A stretch of DNA of 64,000 nt from Streptomyces cyaneochromogenes (GTDB lineage Bacteria; Actinomycetota; Actinomycetes; Streptomycetales; Streptomycetaceae), in the NCBI RefSeq assembly GCF_003963535.1, contig NZ_CP034539.1, positions 6,200,001 through 6,264,000 on the forward strand, in the 5' to 3' direction. Numbering within the stretch: position 1 is the first letter of the stretch; every line of letters begins with the position of its first letter. The position numbers and the translations under genes are program-made. Positions 30,492 through 38,427 of this stretch are shown here, in pieces. Under the pieces are notes generated by a model. That model was given only the letters and a program-made list of their open reading frames with translations. It searched no databases and was not told the DNA's origin.

Positions 30492-32641
30492 GCGCTCTCC
30501 TGGGGGTCGGTCAGGTGCAGTCGGGGCACCGTGCGGTCGGCGTCCGCCCAGGCGAGGACCGGGCGGCCGGGGAACTCGGGGGCGCGGGTGCCCCGGGCGT
30601 TGGCCCGGTAGACCCGTACCCCGTCGGGCAGTTCACGGGTGGCGAGTCCCGCCATGTGCTTGGCGGCGTGCGAAGGCGTGTCTCGGCCGCGGTCCCACAC
30701 CACCACCGGTATGCCCACGGCGAGGCAGATCTGAACGATCTTGTCGCGCGGGCCCGGCGGTACGTCGACGGACACCCGGACCGTGTCGCGCCGGCCCATC
30801 AGCTCGTAGTAGACCTGGGTCGGGTCCTGGGCCGGATCCGATACGACCAGCGTCTCCCCGGAGTCGAGCTTCTTCCATCGCTCGCGCCAGTCGGGAAGGA
30901 AACGCTCGTGCCGGTGCAGGAGTTCCGGACAGTGCACGACCAGCGGGAACTCCGCGCCGAGCATGCCCGGGATGATCTCGCCGGGGGCCTGGGCCGCCCA
31001 TTCGTCGACCGGCAGGTTCAGGTCTTCGCGGCCCACGAGCACCTCCACCAGCGGCCGGCCGCCGTCCGCGGCCGAGGACGTGAGGGACTCCAGGACGCGC
31101 AGCAGTTCGCGCGCCGCCTCGGACGCCGTGTACGCGGCGGAGCTGTCGGCCGACACCTGGCGGGGCCCGGAGCCCTCGTCGCACCAGATACGCAGCCGGT
31201 GCCGGCCCCGCCCGGCCCGTGTGACCTGCACCAGGACCCGCACTCGTCCGGTCCTCGCGCGCACCATGCGGGCCCAGTCCTCGGCGTCCGAGCGCCGCTC
31301 CCGCACGGCCGCAGGGGGGATGCCGAGCCGCACCGCCACGCTGTCCGACCACAGCCGCAGCCCGCCCTTCTGGGGCGCCGGGCACAGCACGGCGACGTAC
31401 TCGACGACCCTCAGCAGCGCCGGTACCCGGGGCCCGCCGTCGTCGGAGTGGCCGTCACCGGCCAGCCGCTCCAGGTTGAGGAGCTGGGCGTCCGGAGTGT
31501 CCCCGTCGGACCGGACGTCGACCCGCTTCGCGGCCTCGCGCACCACCTCGGGGAGTCGCCCGAGCACCGGCTTGTCGACCTTGCGCAGCAGCTGGTGCAG
31601 TTGCTGGTGCTCGCGCGGCGAGAGCAGCAGCGCGGTCTCGAAGAACTGTCCGGCGGCCAGGACGTAGCCGGCCGCCGCGGGGTTCGTGGGCCGCAGGATC
31701 TGGGTGAGCGCCGCCACCGCCCGCGGATGGCTGATCAGGAAGCCCGCGAACTCCTCGACCGTCGGCGGGGCCACGGCGCTGCCCGGCTCACGGCCGCACT
31801 CCACCGCCAGCTTGCGGGCGGTGTCGCCGAACGAGTACGACGCTGTCGGCAGGGCGTACCGGATCGTCTCGACGAGCTTGACGAAGGGGGGATCACCGGG
31901 GTCGTAGGACTGCCAGGCCGCACCCCCGTCGTCCAGTGCCACGCCCGCGTCCCGTAGCTCAGCCTCGACCCGCTGCCAGGGGATGCCCCAGCTGCGCCGG
32001 ATCATGTCCTGCGGGCTGGGCGGGACATCGCACGCCGGCATGAAGTGCGCGGCGACGAGTCCGACGACGGCCCCGTCGTCGTCGCACCACAGCGGCCCGC
32101 CGCTGTAGCCGTGACCGACCGCCATGCCCGTGCTCTTGCCGTCGAGATAGCCGATCCCGTCGTCGAGGGCGGCGACCTCCAGATCGGCGAAGGTCGCGCC
32201 CAGCCCGCTGCCGTGCCAGGCGCGCAGCCGCTGGCCCGACATCATGGCCGTACGGCGGTCCGGCGCGGGCACGTCGCGCGGCGGAGCGTCGATCCGCAGC
32301 ACCGCGAGATCGCCGAGCCACTCCAGGTCGCCGTCCCGCACGGTCTGCCCGGCGCGGGTGCGCGGAGGGATCCAGTGCGCCACGCGCGCGGGGTACCGCT
32401 CGGTCCTCCGCGCCCCCTTCACCTCGACGAACAGCTCGTCCAGACCGGGCGGCCGAGGGTCGAACTGCGCCCTGCCCAGGGCGTCGTTGACGACATGTGC
32501 GCAGGTCAGCACCGTGTCGGTGCCGAGTACGACCGCCGCGCCCGCCGTCTTCCCGTCGGCCGTCCGCCGCACGGACGCGGCATTCGGGCGCGTCCTGTCG
32601 CCGGGCGCCGCCCCGACCTCCTTGAACCAGCCCACGGTCAC
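30488..32641 (-). CDS. Trypsin-like protease fused to VMAP domains (effector/sensor)
   Basis: The 717-residue protein begins with a trypsin-like serine protease domain (about 25-235). His is in LTCAHVVND, Asp in LGDLAVLRID and Ser in GHGYSGGPLW, so the triad looks intact. A helical region (VKLVETIRYALP...) follows, and then middle and C-terminal regions of the VMAP (vWA-MoxR-associated protein) type, recognised by VRVLVQVTRAGRGRHRLRIW and the closing CLAVGIPVVVWDRGR stretch. No signal peptide is seen, so proteolysis would be cytoplasmic. In ternary systems the VMAP protein carries the effector, held inactive until the MoxR/vWA module signals; that mechanism is from the literature and inference. 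GTG start overlaps the Trypco1 gene (GTGA). Confidence 0.88.
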   Translation of the reverse strand: MTVGWFKEVGAAPGDRTRPNAASVRRTADGKTAGAAVVLGTDTVLTCAHVVNDALGRAQFDPRPPGLDELFVEVKGARRTERYPARVAHWIPPRTRAGQTVRDGDLEWLGDLAVLRIDAPPRDVPAPDRRTAMMSGQRLRAWHGSGLGATFADLEVAALDDGIGYLDGKSTGMAVGHGYSGGPLWCDDDGAVVGLVAAHFMPACDVPPSPQDMIRRSWGIPWQRVEAELRDAGVALDDGGAAWQSYDPGDPPFVKLVETIRYALPTASYSFGDTARKLAVECGREPGSAVAPPTVEEFAGFLISHPRAVAALTQILRPTNPAAAGYVLAAGQFFETALLLSPREHQQLHQLLRKVDKPVLGRLPEVVREAAKRVDVRSDGDTPDAQLLNLERLAGDGHSDDGGPRVPALLRVVEYVAVLCPAPQKGGLRLWSDSVAVRLGIPPAAVRERRSDAEDWARMVRARTGRVRVLVQVTRAGRGRHRLRIWCDEGSGPRQVSADSSAAYTASEAARELLRVLESLTSSAADGGRPLVEVLVGREDLNLPVDEWAAQAPGEIIPGMLGAEFPLVVHCPELLHRHERFLPDWRERWKKLDSGETLVVSDPAQDPTQVYYELMGRRDTVRVSVDVPPGPRDKIVQICLAVGIPVVVWDRGRDTPSHAAKHMAGLATRELPDGVRVYRANARGTRAPEFPGRPVLAWADADRTVPRLHLTDPQESA

Positions 32642-33003
32642 TCCGAACCGGGCGCGGGCTTCCAGCTGGCGGTGACGGTGAGGTGCGCCTGGCCGTTACC
32701 GCCGACTATCCCGAGCTTGAGGTCCTGTCCGACCTGCACACCGAAGGTCACGCTGAGCTCGCTCGGCGGATCCGGTACGTCCTTGACGGAGTCATGCACC
32801 TCTTGCAGGAGCGGCCCGAGCGGCTTCAGCGCCCCGCGCAGGGCACCGGTCGCGAAGTTGGCGACGGCCCGGCCACCGGTGGCGACGGGGACGGCTCTGC
32901 CCATGCCTTCGGGGAGGTCGTCGTCGCCCGGCGCGGGTCCGGGGGCGAGCAGGAACCTCACGGCCGTACCGTCGTCGAACTCTGATTCCAAGATGGTGGA
33001 CAC
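32638..33003 (-). CDS. Trypco1 (CU044_2847-type) protein, first gene of the ternary operon
   Basis: The 121-residue protein shows the pattern of the trypsin-co-occurring domain 1: a beta-rich start (VSTILESEFDDGTAVRFLLA), a central helix (ANFATGALRGALKPLGPLLQ), then PSELSVTFGVQVGQDLKLGI and a final HLTVTASW strand. Trypco1 proteins accompany trypsin-bearing conflict proteins and may recognise or be cut by the protease; the function is unproven. GTG 33003 is chosen because it avoids the upstream MarR-GNAT gene and gives a family-like N-terminus. No good ribosome-binding site is visible; a CACAAT box about 11 bp upstream could make the transcript leaderless. Confidence 0.72.
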   Translation of the reverse strand: MSTILESEFDDGTAVRFLLAPGPAPGDDDLPEGMGRAVPVATGGRAVANFATGALRGALKPLGPLLQEVHDSVKDVPDPPSELSVTFGVQVGQDLKLGIVGGNGQAHLTVTASWKPAPGSE

Positions 33004-33065
33004 GCCAACATTGTGGCTCAAGCCGCCTGAATCGACAGGGAGTTCACCACTCTTGATCGCCCCTC

Positions 33066-33959
33066 TCAGGGAGCCGGCGACAGTCGCTTCTCGAACCAGT
33101 GCGCGGCGTAGACGTTGTCGTCGTACCGGGGGATCTCCGTGTATCCGCACGCCCGGTACATCGCCTGCGCCTCGGTGAGCGCGGCGTGCGTGTCGAGCCG
33201 TACGACGGTGAAGCCCCGTGCGGCGGCCTCGCGTTCGAGCGCGTCGAGGAGGCGGCGGGCGAGGCCCAGGCGGCGGGCGTCGGGGTGCACCCAGACGTGG
33301 CGGATCTCGCCGACGCCGGGTTCCAGGCGGCGTAGCGCCCCGCAGGCGACGGGGCGGCCTTCCTCGCGGGCGACGAAGAACGCGCCGGCGTCGCCGGACA
33401 CCTCCTGCGGCCGTACGAGGTCGCTCTTGTCGAAGCCCTCGGGGAACCGCTCGTCGATGTCGGCCGCGTACCCGTCCAGGCAGGCGCGGGCGTCCGGTGC
33501 GGCGCCGTCGACGAGGTCGACGGTGATGCCCGCGAGGCGCAGCAGGCGCCGGGCGGTGGCCAGTGCCTCGGTCAGTTCGGCGCGCTGCGGTGCGCTGAGG
33601 CCCTCGAGGAGCCCGGCGGCGGCCGCGCTCGCCCGGCGGTTCTGCTCCTTCACCTCCACGCGCCCGGCCGCGGTCAGCTCGATCATGCGCAGCCGGTGGT
33701 CCCGCGGGTGCGCGCTCAGCCGGACCATGCCCTGGGCCTGAAGCGTCTTCGCCATCCGGCTCAGATATCCGGCGTCCAGGCCGAGCCGGCTCCTGAGCTC
33801 GCGCAGTGACGCGCCGTCCCCGATCTCGAACAGCAGCCGGGCCTCGCCGAGCGGGCGGTCCTGGCCGAGGTAGTGGTCGTCCAGTACGCCGATGCGGCGC
33901 GTGAAGTAACGGTTGAAGCGGCGGAAGGCCGTCACATGCTCCGTCGACACTGGCTCCAT
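33066..33959 (-). CDS. MarR-family regulator fused to GNAT acetyltransferase
   Basis: The 297-residue protein joins an N-terminal MarR winged helix (about 1-145: LRELRSRLGLDAGYLSRMAKTL, LSAHPRDHRLRMIELTAAG) to a GNAT acetyltransferase (about 160-297: VWVHPDARRLGLARRLLDAL binds acetyl-CoA, then MYRACGYTEIPRY). This fusion is a known actinobacterial architecture. A perfect TTTGAC-N4-GTCAAA operator lies 5 bp before the start codon, so autorepression is very likely. It diverges from the betaine operon, which it may also control. The acetyltransferase substrate is unknown. Confidence 0.9.
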   Translation of the reverse strand: MEPVSTEHVTAFRRFNRYFTRRIGVLDDHYLGQDRPLGEARLLFEIGDGASLRELRSRLGLDAGYLSRMAKTLQAQGMVRLSAHPRDHRLRMIELTAAGRVEVKEQNRRASAAAAGLLEGLSAPQRAELTEALATARRLLRLAGITVDLVDGAAPDARACLDGYAADIDERFPEGFDKSDLVRPQEVSGDAGAFFVAREEGRPVACGALRRLEPGVGEIRHVWVHPDARRLGLARRLLDALEREAAARGFTVVRLDTHAALTEAQAMYRACGYTEIPRYDDNVYAAHWFEKRLSPAP

Positions 33960-33964
33960 ATCTA

Positions 33965-33980
33965 TTTGACTTTAGTCAAA
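33965..33980. promoter_or_regulatory. MarR-type operator TTTGAC-N4-GTCAAA
   Basis: A perfect 16-bp inverted repeat of TTGACT/AGTCAA type, the common MarR-family operator core, lies immediately before the MarR-GNAT start codon at 33959. Binding here would block expression of the regulator itself. Confidence 0.75.
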
Positions 33981-34081
33981 GGTCGCGTCGAGGGCCATAC
34001 CTGCGTCCGCCGCGTCGGCGGCAAGTGACGTCCCTTTTGTTACCTTTCGGGCGCATTTTCAGTGACGCACCGCACTTTCCG

Positions 34082-34107
34082 CCCCGGATTGCGCATGCAA
34101 TCCGGGG
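34082..34107. promoter_or_regulatory. 26-bp palindrome upstream of betB
   Basis: Arms CCCCGGATTGC (34082-34092) and GCAATCCGGGG (34097-34107) flank GCAT, 84 bp before betB. The perfect 11-bp arms could form a hairpin or an operator for a regulator of the betaine operon. No T-run follows, so a terminator is less likely. Confidence 0.5.
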
Positions 34108-34190
34108 GTCGGGGCAGGCGGTGACGGTCCTCATGAGTGACACCTGTGTGACTCAGGGGCGTTGAACAGGAACGGAAGGCGACACCGATC

Positions 34191-35717
34191 ATGACCGGAC
34201 AGCAGGCACGGCAGGCTGAGCAGACCATTCACGCGGGCGGAGAGTGGCGTGCGGCCGTCTCCGGCGCCACGCGCGAGATCCTCGACCCCGCCGATGCCCG
34301 CCCCTTCGCCGTGGTCGCGGAGGGCGACGAGAAGGACACCGATCTGGCCGTGGCGGCCGCCCACCGCGCCTTCGACGGCGGGCAGGGCGAGTGGCCCCTC
34401 ACGCCCGTCGCCGAGCGTGCCGCCGTGCTGCGCCGCGTCGCCGACCTGCTCGCCCGCGACCGCGAGCGGCTCGGCCTGCTGGAGAGCCGCGACGCCGGCA
34501 AGACCGTCGAGGAGGGCCGGGTCGACATCGACTGCGTCGCCGACGCCTTCCGCTACTTCGCCGACCTCGTCGCCGCCGAGGGCCCGGGCCGGGTCGTCGA
34601 CGCGGGTTCGGCCGACATCCACAGCGTCGTCGTCCATGAGCCGGTCGGCGTGTGCGCGCTGATCACGCCCTGGAACTACCCGCTGCTCCAGGCCAGTTGG
34701 AAGATCGCCCCGGCCCTCGCCGCCGGGAACACCTTCGTCGTCAAGCCCAGCGAGATCACCCCCCTGACGACCGTCGCCCTGATCGAGCTGCTGGTCGAGG
34801 CGGGCCTCCCGGCCGGCGTCGCCAACATCGTGACCGGCCCGGGCCATTCCGTCGGCGCCCGCCTCGCCGAGCACCCGGACGTCGACCTCGTCTCCTTCAC
34901 CGGCGGCCTGGTCAGCGGCACCAAGGTGGCCCAGGCCGCCGCGCCCGGCGTCAAGAAGGTCGCCCTCGAACTCGGCGGCAAGAACCCCAACGTGGTCTTC
35001 GCCGACGCCTGCGCCACCGACGAGGCCTTCGACACGGCCGTCGACCAGGCCCTCAACGCCGCCTTCATCCACAGCGGCCAGGTCTGCTCGGCGGGCGCCC
35101 GCCTCATCATCGAGGAGTCGGTCCGGGACCGTTTCGTGGCCGAACTCGCCCTGCGCGCACAGAAGATCCGCCTCGGCCGCGGCGACGTCGACGGCGTCGA
35201 GTGCGGCCCGCTCGTCTCCGAGCAGCAGCGCGCCAAGGTCGAGGGGTACGTCGCCTCCGCGCTGGAGGAGGGCGCGGTGCTGCGCTCCGGCGGCAAGCGC
35301 CCCGAGCCGTCCCCGGAGCGGCCGGAGAGCGGCTACTTCTACGAGCCGACCCTCCTCGACCACTGCCACCGCGAGATGAGGGTCGTACGCGAGGAGGTCT
35401 TCGGACCCGTCCTCACCGTCGAGACCTTCCGCACCGAGGACGAGGCCGTCGCCCTCGCCAACGACACCGAGTACGGCCTCGCGGGCGCCGTCTGGACCGC
35501 CGACGCGGGCCGGGCCCGCCGGGTCGCGGGCCGTCTGCGGCACGGCACCGTCTGGATCAACGACTTCCACCCCTACCTCCCGCAGGCGGAGTGGGGCGGC
35601 TTCGGCAAGAGCGGAGTGGGCCGCGAACTCGGCCCCGCCGGACTCGCCGAGTACCGCGAGACCAAGCACGTCTACCAGAACCTCGCACCGAAGCCGGTGC
35701 GCTGGTTCGCGGGCTGA
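34191..35717 (+). CDS. betB: Betaine-aldehyde dehydrogenase family protein
   Basis: An NAD(P)-dependent aldehyde dehydrogenase that would oxidise betaine aldehyde to glycine betaine. The 508-residue protein has TPWNYPLLQASWKIAPALAAGN, the Rossmann/substrate loop FTGGLVSG, the general-base Glu in LELGGKNPN and the nucleophile in SGQVCSAGARL. C-terminal NDFHPYLPQAEWGGFGKSG is typical of the family. The substrate is inferred from the adjacent choline-dehydrogenase-like gene and betaine transporter. The ATG follows GGAAGG at a longish spacing. A palindrome upstream may be its operator. Confidence 0.9.
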   Translation: MTGQQARQAEQTIHAGGEWRAAVSGATREILDPADARPFAVVAEGDEKDTDLAVAAAHRAFDGGQGEWPLTPVAERAAVLRRVADLLARDRERLGLLESRDAGKTVEEGRVDIDCVADAFRYFADLVAAEGPGRVVDAGSADIHSVVVHEPVGVCALITPWNYPLLQASWKIAPALAAGNTFVVKPSEITPLTTVALIELLVEAGLPAGVANIVTGPGHSVGARLAEHPDVDLVSFTGGLVSGTKVAQAAAPGVKKVALELGGKNPNVVFADACATDEAFDTAVDQALNAAFIHSGQVCSAGARLIIEESVRDRFVAELALRAQKIRLGRGDVDGVECGPLVSEQQRAKVEGYVASALEEGAVLRSGGKRPEPSPERPESGYFYEPTLLDHCHREMRVVREEVFGPVLTVETFRTEDEAVALANDTEYGLAGAVWTADAGRARRVAGRLRHGTVWINDFHPYLPQAEWGGFGKSGVGRELGPAGLAEYRETKHVYQNLAPKPVRWFAG

Positions 35718-35773
35718 CCCCCGTCCCCCCTTCTCCGAGTCAGCCCTGATCACCCCCCTTGGAGTACCACCCC

Positions 35774-37303
35774 ATGTCCGAAAAGACCCACGAATACGAC
35801 TACGTCGTCATCGGCGGCGGCACCGCGGGTTCCGTCATCGCCTCGCGCCTCACCGAGAACCCCGACGTCACCGTCGCCGTCATCGAGGGCGGCCCGAGCG
35901 ACGTCGGCCGGGACGACGTCCTCACCCTGCGCCGCTGGATGGGCCTGCTCGGCGGTGAGCTGGACTACGACTACCCGACGACCGAGCAGCCGCGCGGCAA
36001 CTCGCACATTCGGCACAGCCGCGCCCGCGTCCTGGGCGGCTGCTCCTCCCACAACACCCTGATCGCCTTCAAGCCGCTGCCGTCCGACTGGGACGAGTGG
36101 GAGGAGGCCGGCGCCAAGGGCTGGGGCGCGGTGCCGATGGAGGCGTACTACGCCCGGCTGAAGAACAACATCGTTCCCGTCGACGAGCAGGACCGCAACG
36201 CCATCGCCCGTGACTTCGTCGACGCGGCCCAGGGCGCGCTCGACGTCCCGCGCGTCGAGGGCTTCAACAAGCAGCCCTTCACCGAGGGCGCCGGCTTCTT
36301 CGACCTCGCCTACCACCCCGAGAGCAACAAGCGCTCGTCGGCGTCGGTGGCGTATCTGCACCCCGTGATGGACGAGCGCGAGAACCTCACGATCCTGCTG
36401 GAGACGTGGGCGTACAAGCTGGAGCTGAACGGCACGCACGCCGAGGGCGTGCACGTGCGCACCAAGGACGGCGAGGAGATCCTGGTCCGCGCCCGGCGTG
36501 AGGTCGTCCTGTGCGCGGGCGCCGTCGACTCGCCCCGCCTGCTGCTGCACTCCGGCATCGGCCCCAAGGCCGACCTGGAGGCGCTCGGTATCCCCGTGGT
36601 GCGCGACCTGCCGGGCGTTGGCGAGAACCTCCTGGACCACCCGGAGTCGGTGATCGTCTGGGAGACCCACGGACCGATCCCCGAGAACTCCGCGATGGAC
36701 TCCGACGCGGGCCTGTTCGTGCGCCGCGACCCCGAACACCAGGGCCCCGACCTGATGTTCCACTTCTACCAGATCCCCTTCACGGACAACCCGGAGCGAC
36801 TGGGCTACCGGCGGCCGGAGTTCGGCGTCTCGATGACCCCGAACATCCCCAAGCCGAAGAGCCGCGGCCGGCTGTACCTGACCAGCGCCGACCCGTCCGT
36901 GAAGCCCGCGCTGGACTTCCGCTACTTCACCGACGAGGACGACTACGACGGCCGCACCCTCGTCGACGGCATCCGCATCGCCCGCGAGATCGCAGCGACC
37001 GAGCCGCTGGCGAGCTGGCTCAAGCGCGAGGTGTGCCCCGGCCCGCAGGTCACCGGAGACGAGGAGCTGAGCGAGTACGCGCGCAAGGTCGCGCACACCG
37101 TGTACCACCCGGCGGGCACCTGCCGTATGGGCGCCGCCGACGATGAACTGGCCGTGGTGGACCCGCAGTTGAGGATCCGCGGCCTGGACGGCATTCGTAT
37201 CGCCGACGCCTCCGTCTTCCCGACGATGACCGCCGTGAACCCGATGATCGGGGTGCTCATGGTCGGTGAGAGGGCCGTCGACCTGATCGGAGGTGAGGCG
37301 TGA
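35774..37303 (+). CDS. betA: GMC oxidoreductase, choline dehydrogenase-like
   Basis: An FAD-dependent GMC oxidoreductase of 509 residues, likely oxidising choline to betaine aldehyde for BetB. The N-terminus carries the FAD motif YVVIGGGTAGSVIASRLTE; GGCSSHNTLIAFKP and DSPRLLLHSGIG are GMC signatures. The C-terminus has YHPAGTCRMG and ASVFPTMTAVNPM, where the catalytic His-Asn pair lies. ATG 35774 is chosen for its GGAG ribosome-binding site. Its stop overlaps the next ATG (TGATG). The exact alcohol substrate is an inference from context. Confidence 0.85.
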   Translation: MSEKTHEYDYVVIGGGTAGSVIASRLTENPDVTVAVIEGGPSDVGRDDVLTLRRWMGLLGGELDYDYPTTEQPRGNSHIRHSRARVLGGCSSHNTLIAFKPLPSDWDEWEEAGAKGWGAVPMEAYYARLKNNIVPVDEQDRNAIARDFVDAAQGALDVPRVEGFNKQPFTEGAGFFDLAYHPESNKRSSASVAYLHPVMDERENLTILLETWAYKLELNGTHAEGVHVRTKDGEEILVRARREVVLCAGAVDSPRLLLHSGIGPKADLEALGIPVVRDLPGVGENLLDHPESVIVWETHGPIPENSAMDSDAGLFVRRDPEHQGPDLMFHFYQIPFTDNPERLGYRRPEFGVSMTPNIPKPKSRGRLYLTSADPSVKPALDFRYFTDEDDYDGRTLVDGIRIAREIAATEPLASWLKREVCPGPQVTGDEELSEYARKVAHTVYHPAGTCRMGAADDELAVVDPQLRIRGLDGIRIADASVFPTMTAVNPMIGVLMVGERAVDLIGGEA

Positions 37304-38427
37304 TGAGTACGACACCCAGGACAGCCGAGGACATGACGACCGAGAGCACGACCAAGAGCACGACGCCCGAGACCCGCAAGCCCCCGACCGCGCCGGTCTT
37401 CGCCGTCGAGGGCCTGTGGAAGGTCTTCGGCCCCAAGGCGGACCGCATACCCGCCGACCCCGAGCTGACCGCCCTCGCACCCGCCGAACTGCGCACCCGC
37501 ACCGGCTGCACGGCGGCCGTCCGGGACGTCTCCTTCGACGTCCGCAAGGGCGAGGTCTTCGTCGTCATGGGCCTGTCCGGCTCCGGCAAGTCCACGCTGG
37601 TGCGCTGTCTGACCCGGCTGATCGAGCCGACGGCGGGCACCATCGCCATCGACGGCGAGGACGTCCGCGCCATGGACAAGACCCGGCTGCGCGAACTGCG
37701 CCGCCACCGCGCCGCGATGGTCTTCCAGCACTTCGGCCTGCTCCCGCACCGCACGGTCCTCGACAACGTGGCATACGGCCTGGAGATCCAGCGCGTCGGC
37801 AAGGCCGAACGCCGTGAGCGGGCCGCCAAGGTGGTCGCCAAGGTCGGCCTGGAGGGCATGGAGCACCGCAGGCCCGGCCAGCTGTCCGGCGGCCAGCGCC
37901 AGCGCGTCGGCCTCGCCCGGGCACTCGCGGTGGACCCCGAGGTCCTGCTCTTCGACGAGCCGTTCAGCGCGCTCGACCCGCTGATCCGGCGGGACATGCA
38001 GGAGGAGGTCGTCCGTCTGCACCGCGAGGAGGGCCGCACGATGGTCTTCATCACCCACGACCTCAGCGAGGCCCTCAAACTCGGCGACCGCATCGCCCTC
38101 ATGCGCGACGGCGCCGTGGTCCAGCTGGGCACCCCCGAGGAGATCGTGGGCTCCCCGGCCGACGACTACGTCCGCGAGTTCGTCCGGGACGTCCCGCGCG
38201 AACAGGTCCTGACGGTCCGTACGGCCATGCGCGCCGCGTCGGCCGACGAGACCGGCAACGGCCCCGCGCTCGCGCCGGACGCCACGGTGTCCGAGGCGAT
38301 CGAGGCCGTCGCGCGCAGCGGTGCCCCGGCGCGGGTCATGGAAGGGGGACGTTGTCTGGGGGTGGTCGACCACGAACGGCTCCTCGGCGTCGTAGCGGGG
38401 ACGGAGCAGCGTAAGGAGGTGGCTTGA
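37303..38427 (+). CDS. Glycine betaine/proline ABC transporter ATP-binding protein (ProV/OpuAA type)
   Basis: The 374-residue ATPase has Walker A MGLSGSGKST, Q-loop FQHFGLLPHRTV, signature LSGGQRQRVGLARAL and Walker B VLLFDEPFSALD. C-terminal residues (about 290-370) look like a degenerate CBS-type regulatory region, as in OpuAA-like proteins that sense ionic strength. A Thr/Glu-rich N-terminal extension is unusual. The ATG overlaps the betA stop (TGATG) with a GGAGGTGAG ribosome-binding site. It powers the permease and lipoprotein encoded next. Confidence 0.93.
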   Translation: MSTTPRTAEDMTTESTTKSTTPETRKPPTAPVFAVEGLWKVFGPKADRIPADPELTALAPAELRTRTGCTAAVRDVSFDVRKGEVFVVMGLSGSGKSTLVRCLTRLIEPTAGTIAIDGEDVRAMDKTRLRELRRHRAAMVFQHFGLLPHRTVLDNVAYGLEIQRVGKAERRERAAKVVAKVGLEGMEHRRPGQLSGGQRQRVGLARALAVDPEVLLFDEPFSALDPLIRRDMQEEVVRLHREEGRTMVFITHDLSEALKLGDRIALMRDGAVVQLGTPEEIVGSPADDYVREFVRDVPREQVLTVRTAMRAASADETGNGPALAPDATVSEAIEAVARSGAPARVMEGGRCLGVVDHERLLGVVAGTEQRKEVA

